The translations under genes and the position numbers were made by a program. From positions 186,001 to 250,000 of the forward strand of contig NZ_CP034145.1 in NCBI RefSeq assembly GCF_003856835.1: a stretch of 64,000 nucleotides of DNA, in the 5' to 3' direction. Source of the stretch: Haloplanus aerogenes (GTDB lineage Archaea > Halobacteriota > Halobacteria > Halobacteriales > Haloferacaceae). Positions 33,814-40,092 of the stretch are shown piece by piece (the first letter of the stretch is position 1; the number at the start of each line of letters is the position of its first letter). The notes under the pieces are model-generated. The model made no database searches. It saw only the letters and a list, made by a program, of their open reading frames with translations, and had not been told where the DNA came from.

Positions 33814-34073
33814 GGGGGGGTTCGGTCGTCGTGGCGGTCCGTCGGGGTGGAGACCGACCTGTCGAGTGTCCGGCGACTCGCTCGTTCGGTTCGTCTTCGA
33901 GGGTTCGACGGCGAGCCGATTCCCTCCGTCCGAATGGCCCGGATCGAGCCATCCGTTGCGTCCCGAGGGGAAGGTTTTTCTATCACCCCATCCTCTGTTT
34001 CCTCTGGATCATCTCGACGCGCTGAACCGGCACGAGGGTGGGGACAATCGAATTTCCGGGGTACGTCGCGCGT

Positions 34074-34095
34074 CTTCCACTCGAAACGAGGGGGT
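34074..34095 (+). repeat. ORB3 overlapping the orc1 leader
   Basis: CTTCCACTCGAAACGAGGGGGT, reported here by its core ACTCGAAACGAGGGGG: two differences from ORB1 and no long G-string. It ends eight bases before the orc1 ATG, so Orc1 bound here could repress its own gene. Confidence 0.8.
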
Positions 34096-34103
34096 CTCAA
34101 CGA

Positions 34104-35624
34104 ATGGATTCGAACGACACACCGCCCGACGATCACGCCGAGGGTCCCGAGGATAGGGATTTCCGCGCCCCCGCACGTGACCGAACGGCCGACATCTCCC
34201 GCGACGTCGACATCGACGACGTCCTCGACGACGAGGACGACAGTCAGGGACTGTTCGACGATCTTCTCTCCGGCGAACCGATCTTCGAGAACAAGGAGGT
34301 TCTCCGCCCGTCCTACACGCCACACGAACTCCCGCACCGCAACGAACAGATCAACCAGATGGCGACGATTCTCGTCTCCGCCCTTCGGGGCGACACTCCC
34401 TCGAACATCCTCATCTACGGGAAGACGGGGACCGGCAAGACGGCGAGCGCGAAGTTCGTCAGCAAGGAACTCGAGTCGACCTCCCAGAAGTACGACGTCC
34501 CCTGCGAGGTCGAGTACATCAACTGCGAGGTAACCGACACGCAGTATCGCGTGCTGGCCCAGCTCGCGAACAAGTTCATCGAGAAGAATCAGGCCGTTAT
34601 CGACGACCGACTCGACGACTTGACCGACCTCCGGTCGGCGATCACGAACGGACAGACGACGATTTCCCAGTGCCCGTTCGACTCCACCGACGCCCTCGAG
34701 GAGCGGATCGGAACGCTCGAAGCGGACCGGGAGGAGATGGAGGCCGTCCCTATGACGGGGTGGCCGACCGACCGCGTGTATAGCTCCTTTTTCGAAGCGG
34801 TCGATTACCACGAACGCGTCGTCGTCATCATGCTCGACGAAATCGACAAACTCGTCGAGAAATCCGGCGACGACACCCTCTACAACCTCTCGCGGATGAA
34901 CTCCGAACTCGACAACTCCCGCATCTCCATCATGGGCATCTCGAACGACCTGAAGTTCACCGACTTCCTCGACCCTCGCGTCAAGTCGAGCCTCGGTGAG
35001 GAGGAAATCGTCTTCCCCCCGTACGACGCCAACCAGTTGCGCGACATCCTTCAGCACCGCGCGGACGTGGCGTTCAAGAGCGGCGCGCTCACCGAGGACG
35101 TCATCCCGCTCTGTGCCGCCTTCGCGGCGCAGGAACACGGTGACGCCCGCCGGGCGCTCGATCTCCTCCGAACCGCCGGCGAACTCGCCGAACGCGGCCA
35201 GGCCGACACCGTCGAGGAGGAACACGTCCGGCAGGCCCAGGACAAGATCGAACTCGACCGCGTGGTCGAGGTGGTACGCACCCTCCCGACCCAGTCGAAG
35301 ATCGTCCTCTTCGCCATCATCCTCCTCGAGAAGAACGGCGTCCACAACATCAACACCGGCGAGGTGTACAACATCTACAAGCGTCTCTGTGAGGAGATCG
35401 ACGCCGACGTACTCACGCAACGCCGCGTCACCGACCTCATCTCCGAACTCGACATGCTCGGCATCGTCAACGCCGTCGTCGTGAGCAAGGGTCGGTACGG
35501 CCGAACCAAGGAGATCAGCCTCTCGGTTCCCGTCGAGGAGACCGAGGCCGTTCTCCTCTCGGACTCCCGTCTCGGCGACATCGAGAACGCCCAGCCGTTC
35601 GTGCAGGCGCGTTTCGACAACTGA
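34104..35624 (+). CDS. orc1: Orc1/Cdc6 replication initiator
   Basis: A 506-residue archaeal initiator that binds ORBs and loads MCM. After an acidic N-terminus come the AAA+ motifs: Walker A GKTGTGKT (106-113), Walker B LDEID (244-248), sensor 1 MGISNDLKF, the initiator-specific motif region around VYSSFFEAVDYHERV, sensor 2 HGDARRALDLLRTAGELAE, and a C-terminal winged helix (about 415-500; RVTDLISELDMLGIVNAVVVSKGRYGRTKEI). ATG chosen at MDSNDTPPDD; an earlier start would lie across ORB3. Probably autoregulated by ORB3. Divergent from oapABC across oriC. Confidence 0.97.
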   Translation: MDSNDTPPDDHAEGPEDRDFRAPARDRTADISRDVDIDDVLDDEDDSQGLFDDLLSGEPIFENKEVLRPSYTPHELPHRNEQINQMATILVSALRGDTPSNILIYGKTGTGKTASAKFVSKELESTSQKYDVPCEVEYINCEVTDTQYRVLAQLANKFIEKNQAVIDDRLDDLTDLRSAITNGQTTISQCPFDSTDALEERIGTLEADREEMEAVPMTGWPTDRVYSSFFEAVDYHERVVVIMLDEIDKLVEKSGDDTLYNLSRMNSELDNSRISIMGISNDLKFTDFLDPRVKSSLGEEEIVFPPYDANQLRDILQHRADVAFKSGALTEDVIPLCAAFAAQEHGDARRALDLLRTAGELAERGQADTVEEEHVRQAQDKIELDRVVEVVRTLPTQSKIVLFAIILLEKNGVHNINTGEVYNIYKRLCEEIDADVLTQRRVTDLISELDMLGIVNAVVVSKGRYGRTKEISLSVPVEETEAVLLSDSRLGDIENAQPFVQARFDN

Positions 35625-35965
35625 TAGAACAGCGTGCCGTTTCCGGTCGGCGTCAGCAACGCTGCGCGAGAGACACAGCGCGAGTCTTGCGGACGGAAAG
35701 TCAGTGGCCGCTTCCCGGACCGGCGTGCCAGTTCGACGACGTATAGAATGCTGTTACTGCCGATCTATACCCTCCTCACGGCGCACGAACGACGTGGCGA
35801 TACCGATGACTCCCTGACCGTGAGAGTAGGTCCGTACTTTCGGGTCCGACTCGCCGACTCGGTCCGCCTACATGAACTGAATCGGACAAAAGTAATGAAA
35901 AATAACTGATAAAAAGTCTCTCGTGGTGCCGGCAGGGATTACGATGGACGCGCCGCTACGGTCTC
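35625..35965. other. Region between orc1 and the HU-gene inverted repeat, no gene seen
   Basis: About 340 bases. A 91-codon frame (35634-35909) exists but has arginine/leucine-rich composition unlike the neighbours and is not accepted. The right half (about 35875-35930) is AT-rich (AAAGTAATGAAAAATAACTG). In related genomes, as I recall, orc1 is followed closely by the signal peptidase gene, so this stretch appears to be the left flank of inserted DNA. Confidence 0.4.
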
Positions 35966-36047
35966 ATACGGTTTATTGTAAGTCAGTCCCGGTGGTTCGC
36001 CAAGACGGTCCGGCTAACCACCGGTACACAGTTACAATAATCCGTAT
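35966..36047. repeat. Imperfect inverted repeat with 36-bp arms abutting the HU gene stop; MITE-like
   Basis: Left arm 35966-36001 and right arm 36012-36047 pair at 30 of 36 positions around a 10-base loop. The best-conserved blocks are ATACGG, TTATTGTAA and CGGTGGTT. The right arm ends on the first base of the HU gene's stop triplet (plus-strand TCA at 36047-36049). The element could be a non-autonomous transposon remnant or a strong transcript-end hairpin. No flanking direct repeat was identified with confidence. Confidence 0.85.
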
Positions 36048-36754
36048 CAGTTGACGGCCTTGGAAAGCTCGGCACCCGCCTTGAACTTGACTACGTTCTT
36101 CGCCGCGATCTGGATTTCCTTTCCAGTCTGACGGTTTCGCCCTCCCCGTGCGGACAGCGTCGAGACGGTAAACTCCCCGAACTTCTCGCCTAATGACAAC
36201 CTATCACCCTTCTTCAGAGCCTTCGTCGTCGCGTTGATGAACGCGTCGAGCGCCCGCTTCGCGTCCGCCTCCGATACCTTGCTGTCCGAGTCACGTCCCG
36301 TCTCACGCGCGATGTACTCCGCGTCGATCACTACGTCTGCGTCCCGGCACTTGGCGCTGGCTTCGTCACCCTTGCCGGGGTTGAGATCGAGGGCGGCCGC
36401 GAACTCCGGGCACGAGTCGAAGGTCACCGGCGAGTCGTCCGCAGGTCCCTTTCCGGACTCTGGATTCCGCCCCGTCCGGGCGGAGCGCTTCGAGATACTG
36501 AACGACCCGAATCCGACCAGTACGGCACTATCGCCCTTCTTCAGGGCCTTCGTCGTCGCGTTGATGAACGCGTCTAGTGTCTTCTGTATCTCCGACTCCT
36601 TCATTCCGGCTTCACTCGCCATCTGCTCGATCAGCTCCGCTTTGTTCATCGCCACTGCTCGACCCGTCGTAGTCAACAGGGCCAGTCCGAGGGACGTCGA
36701 GAGGATAGCGCCCCTCCGCAGTACGGTTCGCCGCGAGAGCTCGTTTTGGGACAT
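36047..36754 (-). CDS. Tat-exported tandem HU (DNABII) DNA-binding protein
   Basis: A 235-residue protein unlike its neighbours. Residues 1-35 form a Tat signal (SRRTVLRRG, then AILSTSLGLALL, cleavage expected after AVA). The next residue, Met36, begins a complete bacterial HU: MNKAELIEQMASEAGMK, ALKKGDSAVLVGFGSFSI and the DNA-arm motif RTGRNP. A linker with two cysteines (115 and 136) leads to a second HU domain (about 138-235) with LSLGEKFGEFTV, GRNRQTGKEIQIAAKNVVKF and AGAELSKAVN. Sixteen residues (LDAFINATTKALKKGD) are identical in both, with 45 of 48 bases conserved. It is lysine-rich, unlike haloarchaeal proteins. An in-frame GTG at 36769 is an alternative start. Role inferred: binding extracellular DNA. 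Confidence 0.9.
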   Translation of the reverse strand: MSQNELSRRTVLRRGAILSTSLGLALLTTTGRAVAMNKAELIEQMASEAGMKESEIQKTLDAFINATTKALKKGDSAVLVGFGSFSISKRSARTGRNPESGKGPADDSPVTFDSCPEFAAALDLNPGKGDEASAKCRDADVVIDAEYIARETGRDSDSKVSEADAKRALDAFINATTKALKKGDRLSLGEKFGEFTVSTLSARGGRNRQTGKEIQIAAKNVVKFKAGAELSKAVN

Positions 36755-36790
36755 GAATTGTTTACTCACAGTTCTCTATCGCTTGATCAA

Positions 36791-36799
36791 TATATAAAG
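36791..36799 (-). promoter_or_regulatory. TATA box of the HU-domain gene
   Basis: Minus-strand CTTTATATA in an AT-rich leader (36775-36855). Transcription about 26 bases downstream would begin near 36765-36770, giving either a leaderless message starting at the GTG (36769) or a 14-base leader before the ATG at 36754. The flank is much more AT-rich than surrounding DNA. Confidence 0.55.
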
Positions 36800-36950
36800 A
36801 CATTGTAAGTTCCAATCTGTATATGGTTTTAATATCATCAGTTTGAATAGACTCGAATACTGACTGCGACGTTCTATGGGGAAACGGAGGCGCCGGCGCG
36901 CTCGCTGTCGTCGTGGATAGCCCGTGAGAACGTCCCGGAATCGACGCGAC

Positions 36951-37805
36951 TTACGATCCAGCCAAGCCGACGGCTCGCGGCATCGGCGTCGGCGTCGGCG
37001 TCGACTTCCCCGGTGGCGACGGACGGGTCGCCGCCGCTTCGACCACGGACGGCGTCACGTCCGTCGCCACCTCGGGCGTCGCATCGAGGACGACCCCCGA
37101 GACGCCGAGTCGGACCCAGCCGAGATACGGGATTCTGACGCGCGCGATGCCGACGATCCACTCGGGTTTCACCGGGTCGCTGATCCCGTTCACCTGATCG
37201 TACTGTGCGTTGGCGTCGCCTTTCGTCACGAACCCGGCGTGTGGTGCGGGACAGTTGCGCATCTCCGCGCAGCTGCTCGCGCTCACGTACTCGGGGTTGG
37301 CCCTGTCGTACCAGTTTTCCCCCTCGTCGACCCAGAATCGCGCGCGATGGATCACTGGCGGCCCGGCGTCCCCGGGGTCGTCGTAGACGATCACCGAACC
37401 GTAGGCGCCGAACTTCCAGTAACCGGTCTCCCGGGCAACGTCTTGGGTGACGACGCCTGTCCCCTCGCGGGCGGTGTCGGGGACGAACCGACCGGTGTCG
37501 GTGATGAAGACGAGATCACCCTTGTGCATGTGTGGCTCCATGCTCCCGCTCTCGACGGCGACCATCGGCGGCCACACGCCACTGATAGCGAAGAGGAGGA
37601 GGCCGATGACGACGACGGCGCCGACACTCAGCGCCGTCTCACGCAGGATCAGGAGGGGTCCGTCGTTCGCCGTCGCGATCCGGCGAAGGGGCCCCATCGA
37701 CTCCGTGCGTTCGCCGTCACCGCCGTCGCTTCGACTGCGCCGCCCGCGTTCGCCGTCGCTGGGACGGTAGTCGTCGGAGGGACGGGGACCGTCGTCGGCG
37801 CTCAT
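36951..37805 (-). CDS. Signal peptidase I (archaeal/ER type)
   Basis: Removes signal peptides from Sec-exported precursors at the membrane. The 284-residue protein has an acidic cytosolic N-terminus, a membrane helix (ALSVGAVVVIGLLLFAISG), the catalytic serine in VESGSMEPHMHKGDLVF, and the histidine in GPPVIHRARFWVD, the Ser-His arrangement of archaeal enzymes. GFVTKGDANAQYDQ is the third conserved box. A Pro/Thr-rich tail ends the protein. Start MSADDGPRPSD is the ATG 79 bases from the polD gene, which diverges from it. Confidence 0.9.
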   Translation of the reverse strand: MSADDGPRPSDDYRPSDGERGRRSRSDGGDGERTESMGPLRRIATANDGPLLILRETALSVGAVVVIGLLLFAISGVWPPMVAVESGSMEPHMHKGDLVFITDTGRFVPDTAREGTGVVTQDVARETGYWKFGAYGSVIVYDDPGDAGPPVIHRARFWVDEGENWYDRANPEYVSASSCAEMRNCPAPHAGFVTKGDANAQYDQVNGISDPVKPEWIVGIARVRIPYLGWVRLGVSGVVLDATPEVATDVTPSVVEAAATRPSPPGKSTPTPTPMPRAVGLAGS

Positions 37806-37884
37806 CGGTTGCCGTTTACCGCCGGCCGAGTTGAAGGTTCTGGAGTTCCGGCACGCTTTTGCCCGCACCAATCGTCCCTCCCCT

Positions 37885-39549
37885 GTGCCTCTGGAGACGC
37901 CCGCACGGATCGCGCGCGAACTCGCTCGGCGCGGCTACAACGCCGAACGCGAGGCCGTGACCCTCCTCGCGGGTGCGACCGATCCGGCGGCGGCCCTCGA
38001 CACCGCCGTCGAGACGGCGCCCGACGACGCGCTTCGACTCACCGCGGAGCACGTCCGCTCGGCACTGTCCACGGACGCACCGGCCGCCGCGTCTCCGCCG
38101 ACCGATACCGACGCCACGGATACGACAGCATCCGCCGACACGGTTCCCGACGATACCGCCCCCGACGCCCCGCCAGAAGACCCCTCTGTTTCGACTGCAA
38201 CTCCCTCCCCCTCGTCTGGGACTCAGGCGGCTGACGCTCCAGTTGAAACGAAGGGGTCTCGGAAGGGTGAGATGGCCGGCACAGAGTCGGCGTCGACCAC
38301 GAGCGCAGACACGGCCACTGCCGACAGCGACACCGCCGCAGTCAAGCGATCTATCGACATCGCCGGCGACATCACCGGTCGAAGTACGGGCACCGGCGAG
38401 TACGGCGACTTCGTCTCCGTCTTCCGCGACCGTTACGAGAAGCTCTCCGGCAAACTCCGTGGGCGGGTGAACCACCGCCCGGCGTCGGCCGTCGCGGACA
38501 TGCCCGGCGGGAGCGATGTGGCGATGATCGGCCTCGTCAACGACGTGCGCTCCTCGGCCAACGGCCACTGGATCGTCGAACTCGAAGACACGACCGGCAC
38601 CTTCCCTTGTCTGATCACGAAGGACCGCGACATCGCGGACCTCGTGGACGAACTCCTCCTCGACGAGTGTGTCGCAGTGGAGGGCACGCTCTCGGACGAC
38701 GCGGGCATCGTCTTCGTCGACGCGCTCCACTTCCCGGACGTGCCCCGGACGTACAAGCCCTCGACGGCCGACCGGCACGTACAGGCCGCCCTGATATCCG
38801 ACGTGCACGTCGGGAGCCAGGAGTTCATGGCCGACGCCTGGCACCGCTTCGCCGACTGGCTCCACACCGAGGAGGCCGCGGCCGTCGAGTACCTCCTCGT
38901 CGCCGGCGACATGGTCGAGGGCGTCGGCGTCTACCCCGATCAGGACGAGGAACTCGACATCGTCGACATCTACGACCAGTACGACCGCTTCTCGGAACAC
39001 CTCAAGGAAGTGCCCGGCGACCTCGACATCGTGATGATTCCGGGCAACCACGACGCCGTCCGGCTCGCGGAGCCCCAACCGGGCTTCGACGAGGAGCTCC
39101 GGGAGATCATGTCCGCCCACGATCCGCGGATCGTGGGCAATCCCTCCACCGTCACTATCGAGGGCGTTTCGGTGCTGATGTATCACGGCGTCTCGCTCGA
39201 CGAGGTGATCGCCGAACTCCCCGAGGAGACAGCGAGCTACGACCACCCGCACCGGGCGATGTACCACCTCCTCAAGAAACGCCACGTCGCGCCGAAATAC
39301 GGCGGTCACATGCGCCTCGCACCCGAGGAACGGGACTACCTCGTCATCGAGAACGTCCCCGACGTGTTCCACACGGGCCACGTCCACAAACTGGGGTACG
39401 GGAAGTACCACAACGTCCTCGCGGTCAACAGCGGGTGCTGGCAGGCCCAGACCGCGTTCCAGAAGAGCGTCAACATCGACCCCGACGCCGGCTTCGCGCC
39501 CATCGTCGACCTCGACACGCTGAATCTGACCGTTCGGAAGTTCGCCTAG
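37885..39549 (+). CDS. polD1: DNA polymerase D small subunit DP1
   Basis: Small subunit of the archaeal replicative polymerase D (554 residues), carrying proofreading 3'-5' exonuclease activity. Order: N-terminal helical domain (VPLETPARIARELARRGYNAEREAV), a variable Thr/Ala/Pro linker (about 70-170), an OB fold (VAMIGLVNDVRSSANGHWIVELEDTTGTFPCLI) and a calcineurin-like nuclease domain with ALISDVHVGSQ, VAGDMVEGVGVYPDQ, IPGNHDAVR, MYHGVSLDE and HTGHVHKLGYG. GTG start. Two ORB-like sites lie in the DNA encoding the linker. Stop overlaps the stop of the convergent GNAT gene. Divergent from the signal peptidase gene. Confidence 0.95.
   Translation: MPLETPARIARELARRGYNAEREAVTLLAGATDPAAALDTAVETAPDDALRLTAEHVRSALSTDAPAAASPPTDTDATDTTASADTVPDDTAPDAPPEDPSVSTATPSPSSGTQAADAPVETKGSRKGEMAGTESASTTSADTATADSDTAAVKRSIDIAGDITGRSTGTGEYGDFVSVFRDRYEKLSGKLRGRVNHRPASAVADMPGGSDVAMIGLVNDVRSSANGHWIVELEDTTGTFPCLITKDRDIADLVDELLLDECVAVEGTLSDDAGIVFVDALHFPDVPRTYKPSTADRHVQAALISDVHVGSQEFMADAWHRFADWLHTEEAAAVEYLLVAGDMVEGVGVYPDQDEELDIVDIYDQYDRFSEHLKEVPGDLDIVMIPGNHDAVRLAEPQPGFDEELREIMSAHDPRIVGNPSTVTIEGVSVLMYHGVSLDEVIAELPEETASYDHPHRAMYHLLKKRHVAPKYGGHMRLAPEERDYLVIENVPDVFHTGHVHKLGYGKYHNVLAVNSGCWQAQTAFQKSVNIDPDAGFAPIVDLDTLNLTVRKFA
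38179..38200 (-). repeat. ORB-like sequence in the polD1 linker, minus orientation
   Basis: On the minus strand this 22-mer shares 18 of 22 positions with ORB1, including TCGAAAC and AGGGGT. It is inside coding sequence for the variable linker, where codon choice is free, and points opposite to the site at 38236. Confidence 0.45.
38236..38257 (+). repeat. ORB-like sequence in the polD1 linker, plus orientation
   Basis: Matches ORB1 at 19 of 22 positions with the complete core GAAACGAAGGGGT followed by CTC. With the site at 38179 it forms an inverted pair about 35 bases apart, 4 kb right of the main origin. Confidence 0.6.
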
Positions 39550-39980
39550 CTCGCCGGGTCGAGTCGGTAGCGGACGGTCGATTTCCCGTCGAACGCCGGT
39601 CCCGTCCCTTCACGCCTGAAGCCGGCCGCTTCGGCCGCCTCCAGCACTGCCTCATCGTCTTCGATTGCCAGCAGTTCGACGGTCATCCCCTCCGTCGTCG
39701 CGAATCGGACGGGTTCGCCGAGCAGTCGTTCACAGGCCGCCGTCGTCCCCGCGAGTTGCGTGACGTGGACCGTCCCGTTTCGCACGTCGAAACTGACGAA
39801 TCCGGCCACGTCCCGCGTCTCCTCCTCGGCCGTATCGGCGTTGGGACCTGCCGCCGTCGCCTCCCGCTGGGCGACCCGAACCGTCCGGTCGTGGATCAGG
39901 TTGCGGATCACGTCCGCCGGCACGTCCGCGATGGCCGAGAGCGCGTCGGCGTCGGCCTCGACCGCGTCGCGCACTTCCAT
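39546..39980 (-). CDS. GNAT-like N-acetyltransferase
   Basis: A 144-residue protein starting MEVRDAVEADADALSAIADVP, a GNAT-type first strand and helix. DVAGFVSFDVRNGTVHVTQLAGTTAACERLLGEP follows, and the end VLEAAEAAGFRREGTGPAFDGKSTVRYRL matches the last strands of the fold (A-x-x-x-GF). The acetyl-CoA loop Q/RxxGxG/A is weak (QLAGTTAACERL), so catalytic competence is uncertain. Convergent with polD1, sharing a CTAG at the stops. Substrate unknown. Confidence 0.72.
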   Translation of the reverse strand: MEVRDAVEADADALSAIADVPADVIRNLIHDRTVRVAQREATAAGPNADTAEEETRDVAGFVSFDVRNGTVHVTQLAGTTAACERLLGEPVRFATTEGMTVELLAIEDDEAVLEAAEAAGFRREGTGPAFDGKSTVRYRLDPAS

Positions 39981-40092
39981 GCCACTCCGTTGGCACGGGA
40001 GCCGTTTAAACGCTCGCTCCCGATCGGTGGCTGGTTCGTGGCGAATCCCGCCGGCCTCTACTTATAACTCCCTACCTGTCGAACGTTCGCCG

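Larger units (their letters stand above)
33204..34103. other. Chromosomal replication origin (oriC), between oapA and orc1
   Basis: A 900-base non-coding gap next to orc1 with all expected origin parts: a 17-bp direct-repeat array (33454-33555), ORB1 (33589-33610, minus orientation) and ORB2 (33792-33813, plus orientation), pointing at each other's outside with G-strings (GGGGTGGGGGG) after each core, an AT-rich element between them (33657-33750), and ORB3 just before the orc1 ATG. Frames in this gap are non-coding. This is the typical haloarchaeal oriC1 layout. Confidence 0.9.

Noticed and set aside
33961-34000. Further ORB near the G-rich stretch before orc1
   Set aside because: Contains GAGGGGAAGG but lacks the GAAACGAAGGGGT core.
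35634-35909. 91-codon frame downstream of orc1
   Set aside because: Composition is unlike haloarchaeal proteins, no promoter or family, and it begins inside apparent non-coding DNA.
35966-36047. Insertion sequence end
   Set aside because: Considered because of the long inverted repeat, but no transposase gene or second copy is in the window, so only a MITE-like or hairpin element is claimed.
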